Positions 44,378-54,047 of a DNA stretch of 57,800 bases are shown here, piece by piece; the stretch's first letter is position 1, and each line of letters starts with the position of its first letter. The DNA comes from Methanolobus sp. GTDB lineage: Archaea; Halobacteriota; Methanosarcinia; Methanosarcinales; Methanosarcinaceae. The translations under genes and the position numbers were made by a program. The notes below the pieces were generated by a model. The model saw nothing but the letters and a program-made list of their open reading frames with translations, did not search any database and was not told the origin of the DNA. The DNA lies in contig JARVGJ010000013.1 in NCBI GenBank assembly GCA_029762595.1, positions 1 to 57,800 on the forward strand, read 5' to 3'.

Positions 44378-44557
44378 TACATGGGGTCTGGTGGACATCC
44401 GACCTCTGAGATACGATGCGGGAATAACAGGGAATAAGTTCTAATGGCTTAAATGACTTCTATATCCTGATTATGTTCCTCACAGGTAAAGAACTGCAAG
44501 CAAAGATTAATATCTGAATAAATTGCATTTAGAATGCACATCATGAGGTGAAATTTT

Positions 44558-45055
44558 TTGATAGATTTAAATGATCTGGTTGTAAGGGGATATATCGTTC
44601 GGCTGGTGGGTGAAGATGGACTGCAGATGATAGAGAACATGCCAGAAGGTGAGGTGACCGATGAGCAGATCTCACAGGCCACAGGTATTCTTTTGAATAT
44701 AGTCCGAAGAACTCTTTTTATCCTCAATGAGAACAAGCTTGCCGTCTGCAGGCGTGAACGTGATTCCAGTAGCGGATGGCTTACATATCTATGGACTCTT
44801 GATATGACTGATATAGGTCCCCAGCTTATTAAGGAAAAAAAGAGACTGGTCAAAAACCTCAGGACCAGGCTCAGTTTCGAGGAGGAGAATGTATTCTATT
44901 CCTGCCCCGAAGGATGTACCCGGTTGAATTTCAACGAGGCTACTGAATGTGAATTCCTTTGTCCTGATTGTGGTGAGGATATGATGTATGAGGATAACAG
45001 CGCCTTTATAAAAAAGATTGAAAACCGGCTTGCTTTTCTTAATAAAGATAAATAG
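44558..45055 (+). CDS. tfe: Transcription factor E (TFE alpha)
   Basis: 165 residues. The N-terminal winged helix (LNDLVVRGYIVRLVGEDGL, ISQATGILLNIVRRTLFIL) and the C-terminal zinc ribbon CPEGCTRLNFNEATECEFLC plus CPDCGED agree with archaeal TFIIE-alpha homologues. It helps RNA polymerase open the promoter with TBP and TFB. TTG at 44558 is the start; GAGGTGA six bases upstream decides it, and no ATG fits. Gene order with HD, PsmB and aCPSF1 makes this an information-processing run. Confidence 0.95.
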   Translation: MIDLNDLVVRGYIVRLVGEDGLQMIENMPEGEVTDEQISQATGILLNIVRRTLFILNENKLAVCRRERDSSSGWLTYLWTLDMTDIGPQLIKEKKRLVKNLRTRLSFEEENVFYSCPEGCTRLNFNEATECEFLCPDCGEDMMYEDNSAFIKKIENRLAFLNKDK

Positions 45056-45089
45056 AATGGTTTTAACGCTGGTTTGAATGTTGGTTTGA

Positions 45090-45596
45090 ATGATCTCCCG
45101 TGATCTTGCTATTGGCATCCTGAGGGATTCAGGATGCAGTGAAAAGGTCATAGAACATTGCATAGCAGTTGCCCAGCTGGCCCTTGAGATCGCCCAGGGG
45201 CTGAAAGCCCAGGGCAGGGATGTTAATATGGCTCTTGTTGAGGTAGGCGGTCTGCTTCATGATATTGGAAGGGCAAAGAGCCATGGGATGGACCATGCCA
45301 TTGCAGGAGCAAAAATTGCAGCAGACAATGGTATCGATCCGGAAGTGATCGAGATTATCAAGCGCCATATTGGGGCCGGGATAACAAGTGAGGAGGCAAA
45401 GACCATGGGTCTGCCTGAGGATGACTATATGCCAGTTACACTGGAGCAGAAAATAGTTGCTCATGCTGATAACCTTATTAAGGGGACAGAACGTATCTCC
45501 CTTGAATCGCGGATAAGGAAAATGAGGGAAAAGAACTTTGACATTGCCATCATTGAACGTACGCAAAAGCTTGCCGGGGAAATAGGTATTTACTGA
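45090..45596 (+). CDS. HD-domain hydrolase, TIGR00295 type
   Basis: 168 residues. The metal site is clear: HCIAVAQLA, GGLLHDIGRAKSHGMDH (HD), and IIKRHIGAGI. Archaeal TIGR00295 proteins are presumed phosphohydrolases of nucleotides or similar compounds; no substrate is proved. It follows tfe by 34 bases with no apparent promoter in between and precedes psmB by about 107. Confidence 0.9.
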   Translation: MISRDLAIGILRDSGCSEKVIEHCIAVAQLALEIAQGLKAQGRDVNMALVEVGGLLHDIGRAKSHGMDHAIAGAKIAADNGIDPEVIEIIKRHIGAGITSEEAKTMGLPEDDYMPVTLEQKIVAHADNLIKGTERISLESRIRKMREKNFDIAIIERTQKLAGEIGIY

Positions 45597-45703
45597 GCAA
45601 GGGATAAATATATATATAAAAATTGCCAATGGGTTACTGATGCATTATCATGCATAATACATTTTTCATATTTATTTTCTCATTTTTGTATGAGGTATAA
45701 TTA

Positions 45704-46336
45704 ATGGTTAATGATAAACATTTAAAAGGTACAACCACTGTAGGGATAGTTTGCAATGACGGTGTTGTTCTTGCAACCGAGCAGCGTGCAACAATGGGGA
45801 ATTTCATTGCAAGCAAAACTGCAAAGAAGATCTACCAGATAGATGATCTGGTAGCTATGACCACTGCAGGTTCTGTGGGTGATGCACAGCAGATAGTAAG
45901 GGTCATCAGTGTGGAATCCAAATTATACAAAATGAGGCGCAAGGAGTCCATGACCATCAAAGGTCTTACGACGTTGCTCTCTAATATGCTCAGCGGACAG
46001 AGATACTATCCTATGATGGTCCAGCTTCTGGTCGGGGGATGCGATAAGAACGGTCCTGCCATTTATTCACTTGATGCACTTGGTGGCAATATCGAAGAGA
46101 CAAAGGCTGTAGCAACAGGCTCAGGTTCTCCTATGGCCTATGGTGTACTGGAAGACCGCTACAAGCAAGACATGTCCACCGAAGATGGTGTGGAGCTGGC
46201 TGTAAGGGCACTTCATAACGCAATGAAGAGAGACTCAGCTTCCGGTGAGGGCATAGATGTGGTTGTCATAACCAGGGATAAATACACCAGGCTTGACCAG
46301 GAAGATGTAAAAAAGATGAGGGAACAACTCAATTGA
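45704..46336 (+). CDS. psmB: Proteasome beta subunit
   Basis: 210 residues. A nine-residue propeptide (MVNDKHLKG) is cut before the catalytic threonine at T10 in GTTTVGIV. Lys and Asp of the Ntn active site follow in [20 protein letters not shown] and [12 protein letters not shown] is present. It forms the inner rings of the 20S core with PsmA (not here). GAGGT lies before ATG 45704. Length is normal for archaeal beta. Confidence 0.97.
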   Translation: MVNDKHLKGTTTVGIVCNDGVVLATEQRATMGNFIASKTAKKIYQIDDLVAMTTAGSVGDAQQIVRVISVESKLYKMRRKESMTIKGLTTLLSNMLSGQRYYPMMVQLLVGGCDKNGPAIYSLDALGGNIEETKAVATGSGSPMAYGVLEDRYKQDMSTEDGVELAVRALHNAMKRDSASGEGIDVVVITRDKYTRLDQEDVKKMREQLN

Positions 46337-46463
46337 TATGATGTTTATTTGATCTCTTTCATTTAATTTAACATACAATCCAACATAGATCTAACGTGAT
46401 GTTTTGAATATAGTTTTATAACTATAACACATTTTTTACTTTTTTATAAGGAAGGCTATTTTA

Positions 46464-48374
46464 ATGGCGGTAGAAGAAGTACTATCTGATCTGAAGAAGA
46501 AAATAGAAGAAAAACTGCCTAGCGGTACTACTATTTCTGGTGTTGAGTTTGAAGGGCCTCAGCTGGTGGTTTATACTGAAGAACCTAAGAAATTTGCAGA
46601 TAATGGCAATATTGTCAGGAACCTTGCAAAAGCATTGAGGACACGTATTGTTGTTCGTCCTGATCCAAGTGTGCTTTTACCTGCGGAGGAATCTATACAG
46701 AAGATCATGGAAACCGTTCCCGAGGATTCCGGTGTATCCAATTATCACTTCGACCTTGATCTGGGAGAGGTGGTCATAGAGGCGGAAAAACCGGGACTTG
46801 TTATCGGTAAACACGGGGAGACCCTCAGGGAGATAACAAAGAAGATAGGCTGGACCCCTAAGGTGGTGAGGACCCCTCCTATCAAGTCACGTACAGTACA
46901 GAATATCCGTGAGTTCATGCGTACCAACCACAAAGAAAGGAAGGAGATCCTAAAATCTGTGGGAAGGAAGATCCACAGGGGATGTACTTCCAAGGACCAA
47001 TGGGTCAGGGTCACTTCACTGGGCGGTGCAAAGGAGGTCGGCAGGAGCTGTTTTATAATATCGACCCCAGAATCAAGGATAATGATAGACTGTGGTGTCA
47101 ATGTCGGTTCCGATGAGAATATGACGCCTTACCTCTATGTTCCCGAAGCCTATCCTATCAATCAGATAGATGCAGTGGTGCTTACTCATGCTCACCTTGA
47201 TCACCAGGGTCTTGTCCCGCTTCTCTACAAATACGGCTTTGAAGGTCCTATATACTGCACTCCTCCCACAAGGGATCTTATGGCATTGTTGCAGCTGGAC
47301 TTTATCGATGTTGCATCAAAGGAAGGCAAGAGACCCCCATATAGTTCTGCGGATGTAAGGGAAGGGCTGAAACATACTATTGTTCTTGATTATGAGGAAG
47401 TTACAGACATTGCTCCGGACATCAAGCTTACATTCCACAATGCAGGACATATCCTTGGTTCTGCTGTATCTCATTTCCATATCGGTGACGGGCTTCATAA
47501 TGTGGTCATCACAGGTGACTTCAAATATGAGAAGACCAGGCTCTTTGATGCTGCGGTTAACAAATTCCCCCGTGTGGAGAGTGTTATCATGGAATCCACC
47601 TATGGTTCTTCCAATGCCACCCAGCCATCCCTCCAGGAGGCTGAAGCCAATCTTGAGAACATTGTCAATTCAACCCTTCAGAATAATGGGGTTGTACTGA
47701 TACCTGCATTTGCTGTGGGAAGGAGCCAGGAGGTTATGATCGTACTGGAGGATGCAATACGTCACGGTCGCATACCCAATGTCCCTGTCTATCTTGACGG
47801 TATGATATGGGAGGCAACGGCTATCCACGCAACGTATCCCGAGTACCTTAACAACGACCTGCGCAAGCTTATATTCCAGAAAGGCCAGAACCCTTTCCTT
47901 GCAGAATGCTTCAAGGCTGTGGACTCCAACGAGCTGCGTAAGAAGATCATAGATGAGCCCCACCCATGTGTCATCCTGTCTACTTCCGGTATGATGAGTG
48001 CAGGTCCTGTTATTGAATATTTCAAGGCCTTTGCAGAGAATGAGAATAATACTCTTGTCTTTGTAGGTTATCAGGCAGACGGAACACTGGGAAGAAGGAT
48101 CCAGAAAGGATGGAAAGAGATCCCGCTCTCAGGCAACAATGGCACCCATGTTGTAAAGATGAACATGAGGGCAGAAGTGGTTGACGGTTTCTCAGGTCAC
48201 TCCGACAGGCGGCAGTTGATGGATTACATCAGAAAGATGAAGCCACGCCCTGAAAGGGTCTATACAGAGCATGGCGATGAACGCTCATGCATAGACCTTG
48301 CAAGCTCCATTCACAAGAAGAACAAAATGGAGACAAAGGCCCTGGTAAACCTGGAAACAGTGCGGTTGGTCTGA
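46464..48374 (+). CDS. aCPSF1, beta-CASP ribonuclease and termination factor
   Basis: 636 residues. An N-terminal KH pair (about 1-150; [16 protein letters not shown]) is followed by metallo-beta-lactamase motifs ([40 protein letters not shown]) and the beta-CASP motifs ([43 protein letters not shown]). The KH-MBL-beta-CASP order is that of archaeal CPSF1, the conserved U-tract-directed nuclease that ends transcription. AAGGAAGG precedes ATG. Its own 3' end lies at a T-run. Confidence 0.97.
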   Translation: MAVEEVLSDLKKKIEEKLPSGTTISGVEFEGPQLVVYTEEPKKFADNGNIVRNLAKALRTRIVVRPDPSVLLPAEESIQKIMETVPEDSGVSNYHFDLDLGEVVIEAEKPGLVIGKHGETLREITKKIGWTPKVVRTPPIKSRTVQNIREFMRTNHKERKEILKSVGRKIHRGCTSKDQWVRVTSLGGAKEVGRSCFIISTPESRIMIDCGVNVGSDENMTPYLYVPEAYPINQIDAVVLTHAHLDHQGLVPLLYKYGFEGPIYCTPPTRDLMALLQLDFIDVASKEGKRPPYSSADVREGLKHTIVLDYEEVTDIAPDIKLTFHNAGHILGSAVSHFHIGDGLHNVVITGDFKYEKTRLFDAAVNKFPRVESVIMESTYGSSNATQPSLQEAEANLENIVNSTLQNNGVVLIPAFAVGRSQEVMIVLEDAIRHGRIPNVPVYLDGMIWEATAIHATYPEYLNNDLRKLIFQKGQNPFLAECFKAVDSNELRKKIIDEPHPCVILSTSGMMSAGPVIEYFKAFAENENNTLVFVGYQADGTLGRRIQKGWKEIPLSGNNGTHVVKMNMRAEVVDGFSGHSDRRQLMDYIRKMKPRPERVYTEHGDERSCIDLASSIHKKNKMETKALVNLETVRLV

Positions 48375-48380
48375 CCGTAC

Positions 48381-48397
48381 TTCCTTTTTTTTGTTTT
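48381..48397 (+). terminator. T-run after the aCPSF1 gene
   Basis: TTCC followed by eight T, a G and four more T, seven bases after the stop codon. It is the kind of U-tract at which aCPSF1 itself acts; autoregulation is possible but not shown. Beyond it, 48398-48585 is A+T-rich with repeated AAATATATTCAT and no gene. Confidence 0.5.
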
Positions 48398-48586
48398 GAA
48401 TGATACTTATTTCTTGAATGATACTGATCAGGTAATACAGTATAATTGAAGATAGTTGTTGAATTGCCGATGCTTATTGCATTGAATTTAGTTGTTGTAT
48501 TCTGTTTGTTGCATTCCTTTTGTTGGTAGGATATTGTTCTTTGATTTCAAATATATTCATTTTCAGATATCATATCAATAGTTAAT

Positions 48587-48594
48587 TTTAAATA
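48587..48594 (+). promoter_or_regulatory. TATA box, near-leaderless start
   Basis: TTTAAATA sits 23-30 bases upstream of ATG 48617, so the transcript would begin at or very near the start codon. The absence of a ribosome site before this ATG agrees. A second AAATATATTCAT copy occurs at 48549. Confidence 0.45.
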
Positions 48595-48616
48595 TATTCA
48601 TATCTAACTACATGCT

Positions 48617-49807
48617 ATGGTAGAACAAATATTCGTAGTTGGAGGGGAAGTAGAGCCTCCGTTCTTTATCGGAAGGAATGAGGAGGTGAGGAGGATAAAA
48701 GTGGATATCCTCTTCTCGGCACAGAACAATGTGATAATCGGTCCGCGAAGGATAGGCAAGACATCGCTTTTAAAGAATCTCAAGAACAGTGTTCGAAGTG
48801 ATGTGCTCTATGTCCCGGTCAACTGCAGGAAGATAACAGAACCCGCCGACCTTTTCAGACTGACGACCCATGCACTTATCTTAGCTTATGAGGAGAAACA
48901 TAAGATAAAGGGCCTTGCAAAGAAATTCTCAGAGGTGTTCAGGGGCAAGATCACAGCAGCCACACGCTCCATATCAGAGATAGGGGGCAGTATACAACAT
49001 GTGGGCAATGTATACCTGAGATTCCGTGAGGATGATATCAATGAAGAGGAGCTGGTGGCAGAGACCTTCGGGTTTGTTGAGAGGTTTGCAAATGAGATAG
49101 ATGAGCCCACAGTCGTTGCCTTTGATGAGTTCCAGGAGCTTAGCAAGTTTCCGGGTAACATCTTCGGTCAGCTCAAAAGCCATATGGACAGCAACCCAAA
49201 TGTAAGATATATCTTCTCGGGATCATCAGTGTCCCTGCTGCATGAAGTGTTCCTGAAACCGGATTCACCTCTATATCTGATGGCTGCCAGGGTACGGCTT
49301 GAGCCTATCAAAAAGCATGATGTGAGTGCCTACATCCGCTCACGCCTCAAAACCCAGGATATTGGGATATCAGATTCTGCACTTGACAGGATATATGATT
49401 ATACCGATGGCTTTCCTTTTTATTTCCAGAAACTTGGTTTCATCCTCTACCAGAACACCACCCTTGAGGACAGGTCATTCATAGATGCAGAGGATGTGGA
49501 TATTGCATTCAACTCCATGCTCCGGGAGTTTGATAGTGAGTTTGAGGCCAGGTATTCTTCCAAGTTCAGCAGACAGCAGCAGGAGATCCTTAAATACCTC
49601 TCTGCTGAGCGGATACGCCGGCTCAGTGAGATCGCCCGGGATATGCAGAAACCATCCTCATCACTTACCACCTCAATGCGTGACCTCTACTATACCATGA
49701 CCGTGCAAAAACCACAGGAAGGTAAGTATGGCATACTTGACAATGTGTTCAGGATGTGGATAAAAAGGAACATACTTGGATATAATGAATTATCCTCTAA
49801 TGAATGA
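48617..49807 (+). CDS. Archaeal ATPase (PF01637 type)
   Basis: 396 residues. FIGRNEEVRRIK, then Walker A GPRRIGKTSLLKNL (near 42), Walker B VVAFDEFQEL (near 170) and sensor region YIFSGSSVSLL, then a helical lid and winged-helix C-terminus (LSAERIRRLSEIARDMQKP, LDNVFRMWIKRNIL). It is of the lineage-specific archaeal ATPase type seen in STAND-like switches; molecular role unknown. It has no ribosome site and is probably translated from a leaderless mRNA. It is followed on the same strand by the TPR gene. Confidence 0.85.
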   Translation: MVEQIFVVGGEVEPPFFIGRNEEVRRIKVDILFSAQNNVIIGPRRIGKTSLLKNLKNSVRSDVLYVPVNCRKITEPADLFRLTTHALILAYEEKHKIKGLAKKFSEVFRGKITAATRSISEIGGSIQHVGNVYLRFREDDINEEELVAETFGFVERFANEIDEPTVVAFDEFQELSKFPGNIFGQLKSHMDSNPNVRYIFSGSSVSLLHEVFLKPDSPLYLMAARVRLEPIKKHDVSAYIRSRLKTQDIGISDSALDRIYDYTDGFPFYFQKLGFILYQNTTLEDRSFIDAEDVDIAFNSMLREFDSEFEARYSSKFSRQQQEILKYLSAERIRRLSEIARDMQKPSSSLTTSMRDLYYTMTVQKPQEGKYGILDNVFRMWIKRNILGYNELSSNE

Positions 49808-49906
49808 TCAATGTGTATTAAAAAATCTCAATAAGTGTCATCATTTCTATTGTTCTTCGGGGGTTGGAGGGAATCCTTATTTCTGTGAGAGTCATTAGGT
49901 AAACAT

Positions 49907-52306
49907 ATGTCACAACAGAAAATCGATACCATTAACCGAAAGATGATCACAGCTTCAAATCATTTTCAGAAAAGTAACTATAAAAAGGCTTTGAAGGTCC
50001 TGGAAGAGGCAGAAATTGCTGCAAAGGGGGAAAAAGCACCTGATCTGCTTGCTAAAATTTTAATATTAAAGGGCAATGTTTTAGAAACGGATCTTAGTGT
50101 AAATGCCGCTTTAACAAATTACGATGAGGCATTTACGATATCATCACGTCTTTTTTTAGAAGAACCTGATAATCCAGATCTTCTTATGATATTGGAAGGA
50201 AGCATCACCGGCATTAAGGATGCTCTGAATTCCGCAGGAGATATCGAAGATGCAGTAAGTATGGGTCCAGTAAGTATATGTGAAAAGCACGGGGATGTTT
50301 TCATTGGGGTATGTGACGTTTTGATGGAGCATGATATCGATAATGAAGAGGATATCGGTTACCATCTGAATTATGTGGAAGCCTTGAACAATATCCTTAT
50401 ATGTTTTGCAATGGCACAGATCCCAAAGATCAAAGTTTCTTATGTATTAAAGGTCATGGAAAAGTACAGCCAGATCTCAGCAATGGATCCTGATTATTCT
50501 GACCTTGAAATATTTGTGCAGAGAATGGCAAAACTTTATGGGGACTTTTTTATTTCCAGCGAAGCTTTTGATGCTGCAAAGCAGGTCTATGATAAATATT
50601 TTGAACTCACAGATAGGAAATATAAAGATAATCCCGATGACATGAGCAATTTCATAGCATGGATAAATTCAAAGACATTAATAGGGGATCATTATAGTAT
50701 TACTGGCCAGATCGATGATGCATATGCCTGTTTCTCTGATATTTTGGAACACGTTACACCCAGGTGTGAGAATGGACATGATAGCTCTGAAAACGATAGC
50801 TGTGAAACCTGTGGCTTCGGAACTGATAGCTTGGAACATTATAGCTCAAAACGTATTTTCTGCGATATTCTGGCCGCCAGAACATATCAAAAAATAGCAT
50901 TGATCTTTGAAAAGGAAGGGGACATTGAACAGGCAGCTTCATATTTTGAGCGATCATTGCTTGTTTTTGAGCAAATGCAGTTTTTGCCCCCGGAATTTCT
51001 TTCAATGCAAGCTGATGAAATCAGTTCGTTGGAACATATGGCTGAGTTCTTTGAAAATATCAACGATCTTGATAAAGCTGAAAGAATCTATTTATTTGAA
51101 ATAGACGTTTATGGTGGTCTGGTCAAAGAAGGAATGGATGAGACCGACAATAAATTGTGCATCGCCCAGACCTTTGATCAGTTAGCTGTACTATTTGGTG
51201 AAAATGCTCACTTAGAGAAAGCAGATCATTATTTCCAGAAAGAGATAGCCATATACAGGGATTTGCGTGAAGAAGATCCTGATGTGACTGATTACGACGA
51301 ATTCCTTGCAGAGACTTTGAGGGATCTGGGAGGATTGTATTTTGACAGTGATTTTGAAAAGTCCCTGCGTTCTTACGAAGATGCACTTGGGATATTTGAA
51401 GAGCTTGTGGAACTGGATGAAAGTTCTGTCATGGGTTTTGCTAACACCCTTAAAAAAATGGCCGTGCTCTATGCAGCATATGGGCAATTTGACATGTCCC
51501 TGAAACATTGCAATAAAGCTTCAGATATACTGCACAGATTGCCGGTTGAAGGGGTAAGTGCTAAAGGCGATGTATCCAGAGAGCTGGCAGATATATATTT
51601 TGCTATATCAAACGTCTACGAAGAGCTTGGTGATCCTGAAAATGAACAGGAGTACTTTTTCAGGGGAGTTGACATGTATGCAGGTATTCTCCATGATGCT
51701 GACCTTGATACTGAAAATAAAATGATCGTGACCATGGAGATGATGCTAAAAGAGCATTATTATATGGAAGTGGAAAAATACGATAAGGCAAAGAACCTGG
51801 TAGAGCTTTATAATGCTTTCTACGAAGACATATTTGCCAATAATGTCCTGGACCCGGAGCTGCTCTTATCTCTTGTCGTCTCTAATGATGATCTTGGTAA
51901 GATCCACTACAATCTGGGCGCATTTGACAGATCAGTTGAATACTATTTAAGATCGATTTCCTTATTGGAAGACATTATGGATTCACATCCGGATGATATC
52001 AGATATCTGGAAGTGATGGCAATTGTCAGTATAAGGCTCGGTATGGTTTACAAAGCAATTGATAAGCCAGATCTTGCAAAACAGTCTTTTGAGAGCTCTC
52101 TGGAAACCCAGGCCAGAATGGTAGAAATTGAACCTTCTGTCAATGTCTTCAATATAGAATGGGGAATCACCTGTTTAGAAGAATATGCGGATGTCCTGGA
52201 CAGGCTGGGAATGGGTGATGAGGCTACTGGCTACAGGGCCCAGGCTGAGGAGCTGCGCAGAAGATCGCAATGTGGGTCAGATGACGATCCCATTGCTTTT
52301 GAATGA
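49907..52306 (+). CDS. Large tetratricopeptide-repeat protein
   Basis: 799 residues, acidic and almost wholly helical. Many degenerate 34-residue TPR units run the length (NHFQKSNYKKALKVLEEAE, AASYFERSLLVFEQMQ, SLRSYEDALGIFEELVELD, YYLRSISLLEDIMDSHPDD). A pentapeptide-repeat insertion with two cysteines lies at about 292-316. No signal peptide or membrane segment. It should be a protein-binding scaffold; partner unknown, possibly the ATPase upstream. The gene ends in TGATGA, yet the same frame stays open into a 24-bp tandem repeat. TTAGGTAAA precedes ATG. Confidence 0.87.
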   Translation: MSQQKIDTINRKMITASNHFQKSNYKKALKVLEEAEIAAKGEKAPDLLAKILILKGNVLETDLSVNAALTNYDEAFTISSRLFLEEPDNPDLLMILEGSITGIKDALNSAGDIEDAVSMGPVSICEKHGDVFIGVCDVLMEHDIDNEEDIGYHLNYVEALNNILICFAMAQIPKIKVSYVLKVMEKYSQISAMDPDYSDLEIFVQRMAKLYGDFFISSEAFDAAKQVYDKYFELTDRKYKDNPDDMSNFIAWINSKTLIGDHYSITGQIDDAYACFSDILEHVTPRCENGHDSSENDSCETCGFGTDSLEHYSSKRIFCDILAARTYQKIALIFEKEGDIEQAASYFERSLLVFEQMQFLPPEFLSMQADEISSLEHMAEFFENINDLDKAERIYLFEIDVYGGLVKEGMDETDNKLCIAQTFDQLAVLFGENAHLEKADHYFQKEIAIYRDLREEDPDVTDYDEFLAETLRDLGGLYFDSDFEKSLRSYEDALGIFEELVELDESSVMGFANTLKKMAVLYAAYGQFDMSLKHCNKASDILHRLPVEGVSAKGDVSRELADIYFAISNVYEELGDPENEQEYFFRGVDMYAGILHDADLDTENKMIVTMEMMLKEHYYMEVEKYDKAKNLVELYNAFYEDIFANNVLDPELLLSLVVSNDDLGKIHYNLGAFDRSVEYYLRSISLLEDIMDSHPDDIRYLEVMAIVSIRLGMVYKAIDKPDLAKQSFESSLETQARMVEIEPSVNVFNIEWGITCLEEYADVLDRLGMGDEATGYRAQAEELRRRSQCGSDDDPIAFE
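50780..50854 (+). repeat. 15-bp repeat within the TPR gene
   Basis: Five diverged 15-bp units starting GATAGC (GATAGCTCTGAAAAC, GATAGCTGTGAAACC, TGTGGCTTCGGAACT, GATAGCTTGGAACAT, TATAGCTCAAAACGT) encode DSSEN-DSCET-CGFGT-DSLEH-YSSKR. It looks like a young expansion between two TPR units. Confidence 0.65.
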
Positions 52307-52312
52307 TGATCT

Positions 52313-52672
52313 ATCTTCAGGGGAGATGCCAGTTCACTAAATAGTGAATCAATCGGTGAATTAAATAGTGAATCAATCGGTGAATTAAATAGTGAACCAA
52401 TCGGTGAATTAAATAGTGAACCAATCGGTGAATTAAATAGTGAACCAACCGGTGAATTAAATGGTGAACCAATCGGTGAATTAAATGGTGAACCAATCGG
52501 TGAATTAAATGGTGAATCAATCGGTGAATTAAATGGTGAATCAATCGGTGAATTAAATGGTGAATTAAATAGTGAACCAAACAGTGAAGTAAAAACTTTC
52601 TTAAATAAATGGGACTTTCAAATGGAAATAAGGATTATGGCTATCATAGCGGCTATAACTCCTGCCCATTGA
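52313..52672 (+). other. Open frame after the TPR stop codons
   Basis: The TPR frame ends in two UGA codons (52304-52309), then stays open without a stop until TGA 52670-52672. It would encode SLNSESIGELNSESIGELN and further copies of the octapeptide ELNSEPIG, then a tail that runs into the EamA gene region. No start codon opens this frame, so it is either a lost C-terminus of the TPR protein or reached only by readthrough. Not a normal CDS. Confidence 0.4.
52334..52580. repeat. 24-bp tandem repeat
   Basis: Eight full copies of GGTGAATTAAATAGTGAACC plus AATC (24 bp) occupy 52355-52546, with partial copies on both sides. Each unit is itself two related 12-bp halves (GGTGAATTAAAT and AGTGAACCAATC). 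Units differ by a few C/T and A/G changes. No spacers, so not CRISPR. The period of eight codons leaves both strands open; the minus reading (HLIHRL type) has no ribosome site. Confidence 0.9.
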
Positions 52673-53463
52673 CGTGATGCAAGGTGTTCCTTTAGTAATG
52701 TAGATGCAAGGAGCACTGTAACTGCAGGACTTAGCGAGGCCAGGATGGTGGCAGCATCAAGCCTTCCGGCCTCAGAGGCCAGGGCAAAGAAGGTGACACC
52801 TCCTGTATTGAACAGTGCGACAAGGATGAGTATGAGCACCACATCGCTGCTGGGTTTACTGACAGTCTTTGTTATCATAATGAATCCTGCGATCATGATA
52901 AGTGCTGTGATCCTTGAGACCGTCAGTGGCCAGTAAAGTGCACCTGATGTGAAATTGTCAATGGATATGAAGAAAAAGCCAAATAATATACCCGCAAGCA
53001 GTGGATATTCCAGTTCCTTTGCTGTCAGTTTGGGTCCGGTACTTCTATTGACAATGAACCATATTGCAATAAATGCAAAAATAAAACCCGTTATATTAAA
53101 TGCAGAAGGTATGCCTTCATTTAAGGCTGAATATATTACAGGTATTATGACCGATACCAATGCAGCCAGTGGAGCAACTATACCCATTTTTCCTTTGGCC
53201 AGAGCTATATATAGTACTATAAGTCCTGCAGCTCCAAAGAATCCTGCAAAAGCACCCCATATAATATTGCCCATTGAAGGCATTGCCTCTGCAACCGCAA
53301 ATGCAAGGACGGGAAATATAAGGATTCCCATTATCTGTGTGACCAGGACCACAGAAAAGGCACTTGTCCGCCTGGCAGCACACCCCCCAACAAAATCCCC
53401 TGCACCCCATGACAATGCCGATGCAAGTCCAAAAACGATTGCAAGGGTCTCTATGGGTATCAT
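52618..53463 (-). CDS. EamA/DMT-family transporter
   Basis: 281 residues, ten hydrophobic segments in two homologous halves, the drug/metabolite transporter layout. ALSWGAGDFVGGCAARRTS opens the first half and AALFNTGGVTFFALASEAGRLD with SLSPAVTVLLASTLLKEHLASRQW the second; the latter is the EamA signature. Such proteins export amino acids, sugars or drugs; substrate unknown. The start ATG at 53463 has GATGGTGCAATA upstream. It converges with the TPR gene, and its 3' end lies just beyond the tandem repeat. Confidence 0.87.
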   Translation of the reverse strand: MIPIETLAIVFGLASALSWGAGDFVGGCAARRTSAFSVVLVTQIMGILIFPVLAFAVAEAMPSMGNIIWGAFAGFFGAAGLIVLYIALAKGKMGIVAPLAALVSVIIPVIYSALNEGIPSAFNITGFIFAFIAIWFIVNRSTGPKLTAKELEYPLLAGILFGFFFISIDNFTSGALYWPLTVSRITALIMIAGFIMITKTVSKPSSDVVLILILVALFNTGGVTFFALASEAGRLDAATILASLSPAVTVLLASTLLKEHLASRQWAGVIAAMIAIILISI

Positions 53464-53684
53464 TATTGCACCATCGATCTAAATCCTCGGCACTTTACAA
53501 GGATCTTTGCTTTATGAACTATATGTTCTATAATATCTGCCAGGTTATAACTTCATGTGGCGCTTGCTTAAAAGGCTTTGCAGCTATTCAGTCTGAGTGC
53601 CACATGATTAGATGGCTGTTTTTTAGGTTTTATCTCCTATAAGGTCCTAATACGTTTCACTCTATTAGTTATCCTTTGGGCCAG

Positions 53685-53792
53685 TTAAAAAGTATTGCTC
53701 ACAGGTGGCTGTTCTTCAGGCAATATTATGGCAGCTATATCATAGTCAGAGGATCTGCTAAGATCGGCCCATAGATATGGTTTCAGCCTCAT
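53685..53792 (-). pseudogene. Possible gene remnant, 35 codons
   Basis: MRLKPYLWADLSRSSDYDIA and a tail ending EEQPPVSNTF read like the end of a real protein, but a stop codon lies upstream in frame and nothing precedes it. It lies in the 400-base gap after the EamA gene start. No ribosome site seen. The rest of 53464-53861 shows no gene. Confidence 0.25.
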
Positions 53793-53861
53793 GCTGCATA
53801 ATTAATCGTTGTTTAGGGTATTCATTGTGGACCTGCTTTAATTATGGTGGGTCTGCTGTAT

Positions 53862-54032
53862 CTATTTCCATTTCTTTTTTCCCAACGAACTATAGAATTT
53901 TAACTCAACTAAGGATTCAATAAACTTGCCAGGTTTAAATTCATCTTCTTTCATGCGTTCCAACTGTTCCCTGACCTTAGGACTGAGCTTTGAATTTAAA
54001 TTTTTCTTTTCCACTTTTATCCAATCCAGCAT
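53862..54032 (-). CDS. Possible small basic protein
   Basis: 56 residues, MLDWIKVEKKNLNSKLSPKV and then REQLERMKEDEFKPGKFIES and LVELKFYSSLGKKKWK. The codon use looks coding and the product is helical and basic, with a resemblance to short antitoxin or DNA-binding proteins that I cannot pin down. The stop is TAG. No ribosome site precedes the ATG. A divergent ORF starts 15 bases away, so one of the two may be false. Confidence 0.4.
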   Translation of the reverse strand: MLDWIKVEKKNLNSKLSPKVREQLERMKEDEFKPGKFIESLVELKFYSSLGKKKWK

Positions 54033-54047
54033 TTAAAGGAATATTTA

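Noticed and set aside
52304-52309. Selenocysteine at the double UGA of the TPR gene
   Set aside because: Two adjacent UGA codons, no SECIS-like hairpin seen and no selenoprotein context; Methanosarcinaceae are not known to use selenocysteine.
52317-52580. Minus-strand ORF of His-Leu-Ile repeats
   Set aside because: It is the antisense reading of the 24-bp tandem repeat, whose period keeps all frames open; no ribosome site.
52334-52580. CRISPR array
   Set aside because: Units are contiguous with no spacers and lie next to no cas gene.
53862-53864. Pyrrolysine readthrough of the TAG ending the 56-codon ORF
   Set aside because: The frame after TAG ends again within eight codons and no conserved context is visible.
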